This document shows positions 48,006 through 54,172 of a stretch of DNA of 54,172 nucleotides, piece by piece. How positions within the stretch are numbered: position 1 is the first letter of the stretch; every line of letters starts with the position of its first letter. This DNA comes from an uncultured Gammaproteobacteria bacterium (lineage in GTDB: Bacteria > Pseudomonadota > Gammaproteobacteria > DRJJ01): assembly GCA_947258795.1 (NCBI GenBank), contig CAMYJU010000018.1, forward strand, positions 123,691 to 177,862, given 5' to 3'. The position numbers and the translations under genes were made by a program. The notes beneath the pieces are model-generated. The model was not told the DNA's origin, searched no databases, and saw only the letters and a program-made list of their open reading frames with translations.

Positions 48006-48680
48006 ATGACAGATCAGGCCAGTCGAAACCTGAACGCAGATGAACGTCTGCGCATCACGGAAATTTTTTACTCCCTGCAGGGTGAGGCCAACACCATGGG
48101 GTTGCCAACGGTGTTTATCCGCCTCACCGGCTGCCCGTTACGCTGTCACTATTGCGATACCAGCTACGCCTTTCAGGGTGGGGAGTGGCAAACCCTGGAT
48201 CAGATTCTGAGCAGGGTGCAGGCCAGCCAGGCCCGATATGTCACGGTTACCGGTGGCGAGCCTCTGGCGCAAAAGGCTTGCCACCGGCTACTATCGGCTT
48301 TATGTGATGCCGGCTACCAGGTCTCACTGGAGACCAGTGGGGCATTGAGTATAGCCGGACTGGATCCACGTGCCAGTGTGGTGATGGACATGAAAACCCC
48401 CTCATCCGGCGAGTGTGTCCGAAATCTGTACGAGAATATCGATTTGCTAAAGAAAACCGACCAGGTCAAGTTCGTGATCAGTGACCTACAGGATTTTCAG
48501 TGGTCTGTAGACACACTGCAACAGTATGGCCTGGCAGAGCGCTGCGAAGTCCTGTTCTCGCCGAGCTATGGTGTCATGGATCCGACTCAGCTGGCGCAGT
48601 GGATACTGGATCAGAGACTGCCGGTACGTTTCCAGATCCAGTTACACAAGATTCTATGGGGCGACAGGGCGGGCGTGTAG
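48006..48680 (+). CDS. queE: 7-carboxy-7-deazaguanine synthase
   Basis: A 224-residue radical SAM enzyme in queuosine synthesis. ITEIFYSLQGEANTMGLPTVFIRLTGCPLRCHYCDTSYAF carries the CxxxCxxC cluster motif, and YVTVTGGEPLAQ the SAM-binding GGEP. It converts carboxytetrahydropterin to CDG. queC follows with no gap (stop then ATG), and both sit behind tol-pal as in Pseudomonas. Confidence 0.96.
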   Translation: MTDQASRNLNADERLRITEIFYSLQGEANTMGLPTVFIRLTGCPLRCHYCDTSYAFQGGEWQTLDQILSRVQASQARYVTVTGGEPLAQKACHRLLSALCDAGYQVSLETSGALSIAGLDPRASVVMDMKTPSSGECVRNLYENIDLLKKTDQVKFVISDLQDFQWSVDTLQQYGLAERCEVLFSPSYGVMDPTQLAQWILDQRLPVRFQIQLHKILWGDRAGV

Positions 48681-49358
48681 ATGGCAAATCATGCAAAAGC
48701 GATCGTGTTGCTGTCTGGCGGGCTGGATTCCGCGACCACACTGGCGATTGCGCAGCAGCAGGGGTTCGACTGCTATACCCTCAGTTTTGACTACGGCCAG
48801 CGGCATCGTAGTGAGCTGGAAGCGGCGCGCTGCTATGCCGCTTATGCAGGCAGTATCGAGCACCGGGTGATGCGCCTGGATCTGGACGCTACCGGTGGCT
48901 CGGCGCTGACCGATACGGCTATCCCGGTACCTGAAAGTGCCGGTGATGGCATTCCGGTGACCTATGTGCCAGCCAGAAATACCGTGTTTCTGGCCCTCGC
49001 GCTGGGATGGGCCGAGGTGCTGGGCAGCACCGACCTGTTCATCGGCGTCAATGCGGTGGATTACTCCGGCTATCCGGACTGCCGACCAGAATTTATCAAT
49101 AAATTTCAGGAGCTTGCGAACCTTGCCACCAAGGCTGGTGTGGAGGGTATCAAGTTTCATATCCACACCCCCTTAATTGATCTGAGTAAGGCGGATATCG
49201 TCCGCACCGGTACCCGGCTGGGAGTGGACTACAGCCAGACGGTCTCTTGCTATCAGGCCGATGAGCAGGGCCGTGCCTGCGGGGTCTGTGATTCCTGTCG
49301 CCTGCGCCGGGCCGGCTTTGAGCAGGCCGGTGTGCCGGACCCGACCCGATATCGCTAA
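48681..49358 (+). CDS. queC: 7-cyano-7-deazaguanine synthase
   Basis: A 225-residue ATP-dependent enzyme making preQ0 from CDG. The PP-loop [15 protein letters not shown] binds [11 protein letters not shown] follows, and the zinc site is near the C-terminus ([20 protein letters not shown]). The adjacent queE gives its substrate. The weak hairpin TCCGGT/ACCGGA at 49385-49403 may end the transcript. Confidence 0.96.
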   Translation: MANHAKAIVLLSGGLDSATTLAIAQQQGFDCYTLSFDYGQRHRSELEAARCYAAYAGSIEHRVMRLDLDATGGSALTDTAIPVPESAGDGIPVTYVPARNTVFLALALGWAEVLGSTDLFIGVNAVDYSGYPDCRPEFINKFQELANLATKAGVEGIKFHIHTPLIDLSKADIVRTGTRLGVDYSQTVSCYQADEQGRACGVCDSCRLRRAGFEQAGVPDPTRYR

Positions 49359-49463
49359 TACCAAGCTGTTCAGCCCCGACCATTTCCGGTAAAATTAACC
49401 GGATATGTTTTGTTGAAATTTTTACGTGTGATCAAGGATGCTGACACTGACGGAGGACAGGTA

Positions 49464-50726
49464 ATGGTTTTCGAAAGCTTTGCCGAAGCAAATTCATTTT
49501 TTCTGATAACGATCTTTTTCATCGCGCTGGTCATGGGTGCCATCGTAACGAAAACCAACTTTTGTACCATGGGAGCCGTTTCGGATGCGACCAATATGAG
49601 CGACTGGGGTCGCATGCGTGCGTGGATACTGGCCATGGCCGTCGGCATACTCGGTGTCACCATCATGGAAACCTCCGGCGTCGTACAGATTGGTCAGATG
49701 TTTCCGCCGTATCGCGGCAGCCAGCTGATCTGGGCGGAAAACCTATTGGGCGGTATCCTGTTTGGTATCGGTATGACGCTGGGCAGTGGTTGCGGTAACA
49801 AGACCCTGGTCCGTATCGGTGGCGGTAATATCAAGTCGATTATGGTGCTGTTCCTGATCGGTACCATTGCCTATTTCATGATTAACCCGTTCCCGGGCAG
49901 TGACAAGACCCTGATGTCGGTGCTGTTCTATGACTGGATCCGTCCACTGGCGGTATCACTGAAAACCAACCAGGATCTCGGTTCCCTGGTCAGCAAGGAA
50001 GATCCGGTCATGGCCAGACAGTGGATCGGTGGTGTGCTGGCCCTGTTGTTACTGATGTTCGTTTTCAAGTCCGCCGAGTTCCGCAAGAGCTTTGACAATA
50101 TCCTCGGTGGCCTGGCAGTCGGTCTCGCAGTGTTGGCGGCATGGTATGTCAGCAGCGGCATGATCACGATCGATATGGATGGTGAATCCTATGGCCTGAT
50201 GGGCTTCATAGAGAATTGGGATATGATCATGGACTCGGAAGAGGGTAGGCCGGCATCGATCCGACCTAGCAGCCCGCAGTCGTTTACCTTTGTGAATCCG
50301 ATGGGCCAGACCGTGGGCTATATCGGCGCGAGCTTTAGTAACGCCTATGTAACCTTCGGCCTGATGGCCGTGGCCGGTGTGATCAGCGGTTCTTTCCTGT
50401 GGTCAGTACTGACCCGTAGTTTCAGGATTGAATGGTTTGCGTCTTTCAAGGATTTCATCAACCACTTGATCGGCGGTATCCTGATGGGCTTCGGCGGTAC
50501 CCTGGCACTGGGTTGCACCATCGGTCAGGGTGTCACCGGTATCTCCACACTGGCGCTGGGTTCGTTCATCGCGTTCTTCGGCATCGTGTTCGGCAGTGCG
50601 CTGACCATGAAGATTCAGCTGTACAAGATGATGTACGAGGATGCCGGCTTCGGAGCGGTATTCATCACTTCATTGGCAGACCTGAAGCTGGTGCCGAACG
50701 GCCTGCGCAAGCTGGAAGGTATCTAG
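49464..50726 (+). CDS. YeeE/YedE-family sulfur-compound transporter
   Basis: A 420-residue inner-membrane protein with two related halves. Start ATG 49464 is set by GGAGGACAGGTA; the frame opens at a TTG 54 nt earlier. Conserved cysteines lie in TNFCTMGAV (Cys34), LGSGCGNKTLV and LGCTIGQGVTGIS, matching the paired motifs of thiosulfate-importing TsuA relatives in which Cys residues relay the substrate. Location 350 nt from soxB's end suggests import of thiosulfate or sulfane sulfur (inference). No tusA neighbour is present. The gene lies between queC and tRNA-Lys, which I recall as adjacent in Pseudomonas. Confidence 0.88.
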   Translation: MVFESFAEANSFFLITIFFIALVMGAIVTKTNFCTMGAVSDATNMSDWGRMRAWILAMAVGILGVTIMETSGVVQIGQMFPPYRGSQLIWAENLLGGILFGIGMTLGSGCGNKTLVRIGGGNIKSIMVLFLIGTIAYFMINPFPGSDKTLMSVLFYDWIRPLAVSLKTNQDLGSLVSKEDPVMARQWIGGVLALLLLMFVFKSAEFRKSFDNILGGLAVGLAVLAAWYVSSGMITIDMDGESYGLMGFIENWDMIMDSEEGRPASIRPSSPQSFTFVNPMGQTVGYIGASFSNAYVTFGLMAVAGVISGSFLWSVLTRSFRIEWFASFKDFINHLIGGILMGFGGTLALGCTIGQGVTGISTLALGSFIAFFGIVFGSALTMKIQLYKMMYEDAGFGAVFITSLADLKLVPNGLRKLEGI

Positions 50727-50733
50727 GCGATGC

Positions 50734-50763
50734 TGGCAAGCTCATGTCAAAGTGAGCTTGCCA
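50734..50763 (+). terminator. Hairpin after the YeeE gene, overlapping the tRNA-Lys promoter
   Basis: TGGCAAGCTCA (50734-50744) pairs perfectly with TGAGCTTGCCA (50753-50763), 11 bp with an 8-nt loop, 8 nt beyond the stop. The right arm includes the tRNA -35 box. The T-tract is missing. Confidence 0.55.
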
Positions 50764-50785
50764 TTCCTGAAAAATCCGGTATGAT
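50758..50785 (+). promoter_or_regulatory. Promoter of tRNA-Lys
   Basis: TTGCCA (50758-50763), a 16-nt spacer and TATGAT (50780-50785) match sigma-70 at 5/6 in each box. The predicted start at about 50792 is 5 nt before the mature tRNA. Confidence 0.7.
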
Positions 50786-50796
50786 GCCGGTTCTCT

Positions 50797-50872
50797 GGGT
50801 CGTTAGCTCAGTCGGTAGAGCAGTTGGCTTTTAACCAATTGGTCCGGAGTTCGAGTCTCCGACGACCCACCA
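50797..50872 (+). tRNA. tRNA-Lys(UUU)
   Basis: A 76-nt tRNA: acceptor GGGTCGT (50797-50803) pairs with ACGACCC (50862-50868), followed by A and an encoded CCA. D-loop AGTCGGTAGA, anticodon loop CTTTTAA with anticodon TTT, and T-loop TTCGAGT are all in place. Confidence 0.98.
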
Positions 50873-51013
50873 TTTTCTTCCCGGTCAATCCAGATCACAC
50901 GTTCGATGATGATGACGATGGTGGGTTGGATGCCTGTCCCGCATAAACGCTTTGCATAGCTTGAGCCTGGTTAACAAAATTATTTAGCCCGATGTCGGGT
51001 AGTGCACGGGTAT

Positions 51014-51049
51014 AAAAAAACCCCGTCCATGGCATGGACGGGGTTTTTT
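51014..51049. terminator. Bidirectional terminator behind soxB
   Basis: A7 then CCCCGTCCAT (51014-51030), loop GGC, and ATGGACGGGG then T6 (51034-51049). The A- and T-tracts make it work on both strands; it ends soxB (minus) and any read-through from the tRNA (plus). The 140 nt between the tRNA and this site hold nothing recognisable. Confidence 0.9.
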
Positions 51050-51072
51050 GTTTGCTACCCGATCTTAATTGA

Positions 51073-52872
51073 TCACATCTCGATACCCGGGTTGTCCGTC
51101 ATGCCTTTCAGCTTGGGCTCATTGAGGTTGGAGATCTTGATGGTCTTGTGATGACGCAGGTATTCGGAAACCGTATCCCAGATCGGCTGGCCCTCCAACG
51201 GCTGTGCGACACTGGCCCAACCGGCAACCACGTACTTCTTGTCCATCTGCACTGGCTTACCTTCCAGCTCCATCTCGGTAATACGTTTGCCAATGCTTTC
51301 TTTCGGATCGATGGCATATTTCAGTCCACCGACACGTACCATGTCACCACCTTGCTGGTAATACGGATCGGCGTTGAACAGGTTATCAGCGACATCCTCC
51401 AGGATCAGCTTGATCGTCTCACCGGTCATTTCATTACGGGTGGTAACCGGATAGGTCAGTGCGGTCTGGGTCATTACGTGTTCAAAGGTAATCGGCTGTC
51501 CAGCCAGGACGCTGACACCCCAGCGGAAGCCGGGTGAGAATGATAATTGGGCATCCTTGACCTCCATCAGCGCGTCACAGATCAGCTGGTCGAAGGTACC
51601 ATTGAAGTTGCCACGGCGGTAGAGCACATCGTCTGCGATCGCAAGTTCTTCTTCCAGCTTCTTCTTCATGTTGAAGGTTTCACCCTGGTAGGTGACATCC
51701 TGATCGCGCATTTTCTCGATATAGCTGGCCATGGCCGCATCCGGTTCGATCAGGTTTGAGAATACCGGTAACAGCTTGAAGCGGTAATCCCTGACCTTGC
51801 CGTCCTTGACGTCGAAGTCGAGTACGCCCAGGAATTTGCCATTGGATCCGGAGTTGATTACCAGTGTTTTGCCACCAGCGTTGCTGACTTCAACAGCTTC
51901 GGGTACTGCGTCATGGGTATGGCCGCCCATTATCGCATCGATGCCGCTTACGCGACTGGCCATCTTCAGGTCCACATCCATGCCGTTATGCGACACAACC
52001 ACAACAACCTGGGCGCCCTTTTCGCGGGCCTGGTCGACGAATTCCTGCATGCTTTCATCGCGGATGCCAAAGCTCCAGTCCGGAACCATGTAGCGTGGGT
52101 TCGCAATCGGGGTATACGGGAAACACTGCCCGATGATAGCTGTCGGTACGCCGTTGATTTCCTTGATGACGTAGGGCTGGAAGACATTTTCCTCGAATTC
52201 GTTGTCTACCACGTTCTGACCGACGAAATCGATTTTTCCGGCAAAATCGTTTTGAATGATTTCTTTTACGCGGTCCGCGCCAAAGGTGAATTCCCAGTGG
52301 CCGGTCATCACATCAACCCCCAGCAGCTTCTGTGCATCGACCATGTCCTGCGCATTGGTCCACAGGCCGGTGCCGGAACCACCACCCCAGGTATCACCAC
52401 CATCCAGCAACAGCGCACCAGGGCGTTGCGCGCGGACCGATTTAACCAGGGTCGCGAGATGGGCAAAGCCCCCCACCTTTCCGTATTTATTAGCCGCGTT
52501 TTCAAAATCCAGATAGGTAAACGCGTGAGATTCAAGTGTATTGGGCTTGACATTGAAATGCTTCAAAAAGCTTTCTCCAACCAGATGCGGCGGTTTACCA
52601 TGCATGCTGCCCAGGCCCATATTGATATTCGGTTCGCGGAAATAGATCGGTAATAACTGACCATGACAGTCCGTGTAATGCATGAAAGAGACATTTCCGA
52701 ATGGTGCGATTTCATACGGGTTTGACGGGCCCTTGGCTGGTTTGGTGCCGCCAGCGGCCTTGGTGGTAGCACCTTGCTGGCTCTGGGAACTGGAATCACA
52801 GGCGGCAAGGTTGAAACCAGCAGCACTGGCAACGGCCAGCATTTGCATAAATTCACGGCGAGACATGTTCAT
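51073..52872 (-). CDS. soxB: Thiosulfohydrolase SoxB
   Basis: A 599-residue dimanganese hydrolase that releases sulfate from the thiosulfate-derived S-sulfonate on the SoxY cysteine. Metallophosphatase motifs are present: MHYTDCHGQLLP, LLDGGDTWGG, GHWEFTFG, VVVSHNGMD and GGHTHDAVPE. The N-terminus is a Tat signal (SRREFMQ, Arg5-Arg6), and the hydrophobic stretch ends FNLAACDSSS, a lipobox-like sequence with Cys25 and Asp26, followed by a Ser/Gln/Gly/Thr-rich linker. ATG 52872 has SD GGAGGA; a second ATG lies two codons later. It is separated from soxA by a terminator and has a candidate promoter. Confidence 0.96.
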   Translation of the reverse strand: MNMSRREFMQMLAVASAAGFNLAACDSSSQSQQGATTKAAGGTKPAKGPSNPYEIAPFGNVSFMHYTDCHGQLLPIYFREPNINMGLGSMHGKPPHLVGESFLKHFNVKPNTLESHAFTYLDFENAANKYGKVGGFAHLATLVKSVRAQRPGALLLDGGDTWGGGSGTGLWTNAQDMVDAQKLLGVDVMTGHWEFTFGADRVKEIIQNDFAGKIDFVGQNVVDNEFEENVFQPYVIKEINGVPTAIIGQCFPYTPIANPRYMVPDWSFGIRDESMQEFVDQAREKGAQVVVVVSHNGMDVDLKMASRVSGIDAIMGGHTHDAVPEAVEVSNAGGKTLVINSGSNGKFLGVLDFDVKDGKVRDYRFKLLPVFSNLIEPDAAMASYIEKMRDQDVTYQGETFNMKKKLEEELAIADDVLYRRGNFNGTFDQLICDALMEVKDAQLSFSPGFRWGVSVLAGQPITFEHVMTQTALTYPVTTRNEMTGETIKLILEDVADNLFNADPYYQQGGDMVRVGGLKYAIDPKESIGKRITEMELEGKPVQMDKKYVVAGWASVAQPLEGQPIWDTVSEYLRHHKTIKISNLNEPKLKGMTDNPGIEM

Positions 52873-52999
52873 GTGAATATTTCCTCCGGAAGGAATAATC
52901 TGTTGTTAAATCTTCGGCTTTACTGTTGTCGTAATTTGCCGATGGCGACAGGGATCAGGACGGCTGTCGGGCCAGGCTGCTCTGACGCGTAAAAAACCC

Positions 53000-53029
53000 A
53001 TTATAACGGCAAGCGCTGGCGAATGACAG
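53000..53029 (-). promoter_or_regulatory. Candidate promoter of soxB
   Basis: On the minus strand CTGTCA (-35, 53029-53024), 18 nt, and a perfect TATAAT (-10, 53005-53000). It lies between the soxA terminator and soxB and predicts a leader of about 120 nt. The SD GGAGGA is partly inside a small hairpin (TTCCT/AGGAA at 52881-52895). Confidence 0.5.
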
Positions 53030-53088
53030 TCCCAAGCACTTGATCGGTGTCTGTTTTTCAGGGATTTTTTTCAATACAGGCATTAAAA

Positions 53089-53116
53089 AACCCGGTCTGG
53101 ATAACCAGACCGGGTT
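53089..53116 (-). terminator. Terminator between soxA and soxB
   Basis: AACCCGGTCTGG (53089-53100) and CCAGACCGGGTT (53105-53116) make a perfect 12-bp stem with a 4-nt loop; on the minus strand it is followed by a run of T's (TTTTTTAATG). It lies 28 nt after the soxA stop. Confidence 0.85.
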
Positions 53117-53144
53117 TATTGTCAAACGAGTTGACAGGTTTTTG

Positions 53145-54023
53145 CTACTGACGCAGACCCGGGGCATTAACCACCAGTCCATTGCTCATGTACTGGTGGA
53201 AATACTCCAGTGCCTTGTACTCAGTAGATTGTGCCTTGAATGGCTTGGCACGTACCTGCTTGTTACAGCCACCATAGCGACGGTGCAGGGTACCAAAACC
53301 GGCGGTTGGACCACCTTTACCCTTGGCCTCTGACTTTTTCTGCCACTTCTTGCGCCATACCGGGAAGTGGGTTGACTGTCCCAGTGCCGGGCTCAGCAGG
53401 TTACCACGAACCATGCTGCCGGAGTTGTAAACATGGCAGTCGGCACATGAGAAGTTGAGCTGGCCGCGTTTAGCATAGAAGTGTTTCTTGCCTCTTTCAT
53501 ACATGGCCATTGAGCGAGGATCACTATCAATCGTGACGTTCATCTTCTTGCCACGTGAGGTATAGCCCATATAAGCGGAAACAGCGGCTAGCTTGCCTTT
53601 TTTCCACTTGTATGGCTTCTCACCATTGGCCTTACGGCAGGCATTGATCGCGCCTTCCAGGGTAACGACATCGCCAGTCTTGCTATCGAATTTCGGGTAA
53701 TTCTGACGGATGCCTATACCACCGTTGTCAAAGCAGCTGGCATAGGACTTGCCATTTTTGAAAGGCGTGTTGAACAGTTTCTTGCCCAGCTCTACACCAT
53801 CTTCATAAGGCGGCGCGAAATCCTCGAATTCTTCCCAGGCTGCACGACGGTCAGCATCTAGTGAATAGATGCCATCCTTGTAGGTGTCAAGTTTTACATT
53901 CGGAAATTTCTTTTGGAAAAATGAACGAAATGCTTTCAGGTCATCGCTCGGTGCAGCCTCCGCAAGTATGGGTGCGCCGCCGATGATACCTGCAGTTGCG
54001 GCAATGAGTATGAGTTTTTTCAT
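53145..54023 (-). CDS. soxA: Sulfur oxidation cytochrome SoxA (mono-haem)
   Basis: A 292-residue periplasmic c-type cytochrome. The signal peptide ends near AEA/APS. Only one haem motif is present, CADCH at 193-197. Cys253 in RRYGGCNKQ matches the active-site cysteine haem ligand that becomes a persulfide in characterised SoxA. The N-terminal haem site of di-haem SoxA is absent; Cys97 (YASCFDN) and Cys129 (INACRK) may form a disulfide instead. With SoxX it would couple thiosulfate to SoxYZ. Strong SD GGAGGA before ATG 54023. soxZ ends 43 nt upstream. Confidence 0.94.
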   Translation of the reverse strand: MKKLILIAATAGIIGGAPILAEAAPSDDLKAFRSFFQKKFPNVKLDTYKDGIYSLDADRRAAWEEFEDFAPPYEDGVELGKKLFNTPFKNGKSYASCFDNGGIGIRQNYPKFDSKTGDVVTLEGAINACRKANGEKPYKWKKGKLAAVSAYMGYTSRGKKMNVTIDSDPRSMAMYERGKKHFYAKRGQLNFSCADCHVYNSGSMVRGNLLSPALGQSTHFPVWRKKWQKKSEAKGKGGPTAGFGTLHRRYGGCNKQVRAKPFKAQSTEYKALEYFHQYMSNGLVVNAPGLRQ

Positions 54024-54066
54024 TACTACTCCTCCAGTTCTTCGTCTGGTATTAAGTGTAAAAATC

Positions 54067-54172
54067 TTATTTTATGGTGACTTCAGTGGAACTGGATTCG
54101 CCCTTGTTGTCGACCCAGCTCAGTTTGAGTTTGTCACCTTTGTTGCCACCCTTGAACTTGAATGACAGGTAC
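54067..54172 (-). CDS. soxZ: Sulfur carrier complex subunit SoxZ, partial (C-terminal end)
   Basis: The last 35 codons on the minus strand, running in from the window edge, read YLSFKFKGGNKGDK, LKLSWVDNKGESS and then STEVTIK before the stop. The KGDKLKLSWVDNKG block is diagnostic of the SoxZ C-terminus. SoxZ pairs with SoxY, which carries sulfur intermediates on its C-terminal cysteine. The order soxZ-soxA-soxB suggests that soxY and probably soxX lie just outside the window. Confidence 0.9.
   Translation of the reverse strand, partial: YLSFKFKGGNKGDKLKLSWVDNKGESSSTEVTIK

Noticed and set aside
50797-50930. tRNA-Lys as an integration site for a mobile element
   Set aside because: No repeat of the tRNA 3' end and no integrase or phage gene is present on either side within the window.
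52955-53182. 75-residue open frame on the minus strand between soxA and soxB
   Set aside because: It overlaps the soxA end, the terminator and the candidate promoter and shows no coding features.

Overview
The window looks like chromosome from a sulfur-oxidising gammaproteobacterium. The evidence is Sox thiosulfate-oxidation genes (soxZ fragment, soxA, soxB) at the right edge, a YeeE/YedE-type sulfur transporter beside them, and core gene blocks ordered much as I remember them in Pseudomonas and Chromatiales-type genomes. Most of the window is moderately G+C-rich (63% in the 60 bases at 9541-9600). Two stretches, about 1-3150 and 7100-8150, are clearly AT-richer (35% at 181-240, 33% at 7261-7320). 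I see no insertion sequence, CRISPR array, prophage or rRNA. There is one tRNA gene.

Layout. 1-3105 (minus): two tandem paralogous multi-membrane proteins of glycosyltransferase-C type, the first cut by the window edge. 3180-7113 (minus): type IV pilin pilA, then pilR, pilS and a small PP0621-like protein; pilA has a clear sigma-54 promoter and a strong terminator behind it. 7159-7884: an AT-rich methyltransferase. 8193-12340 (plus): sucC-sucD-nadE-glnB. 12357-19707: bamD diverging from rluD-pgeF, then a ZIP metal transporter, a GcvR-like ACT protein, def, and clpB with a sigma-32 promoter. From memory, pilR-pilS, bamD-rluD-pgeF and clpB are also neighbours in Pseudomonas, so sucCD-nadE-glnB and zip-gcvR-def look like insertions into an older block.

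19761-34139 is the accessory part: a short-chain dehydrogenase, a membrane Ser/Thr kinase, an autotransporter-type outer-membrane barrel with a tiny passenger, a putative lipoprotein alpha/beta hydrolase, a caspase-fold Sel1-repeat lipoprotein, a putA/metallo-beta-lactamase pair, a dsrE/Atm1-type exporter pair and an FmdB zinc ribbon. The kinase, barrel, hydrolase and caspase-like genes are adjacent but not one operon. They are the least explained genes here and all are predicted to sit in or at the envelope.

34361-50872 is a housekeeping run: aspS-nudB, nadA, a sodium:solute symporter, yebC, ruvC-ruvA-ruvB, ybgC-tolQ-tolR-tolA-tolB-pal-cpoB, queE-queC, the sulfur transporter and tRNA-Lys. 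Many junctions overlap (ATGA, GTG and TTG starts), indicating translational coupling. 51014-54172 carries the sox genes on the minus strand in the order soxZ-soxA-soxB, with a terminator and a candidate promoter separating soxA from soxB. SoxA is a mono-haem type, and SoxB carries a Tat signal that ends in a lipobox-like sequence.
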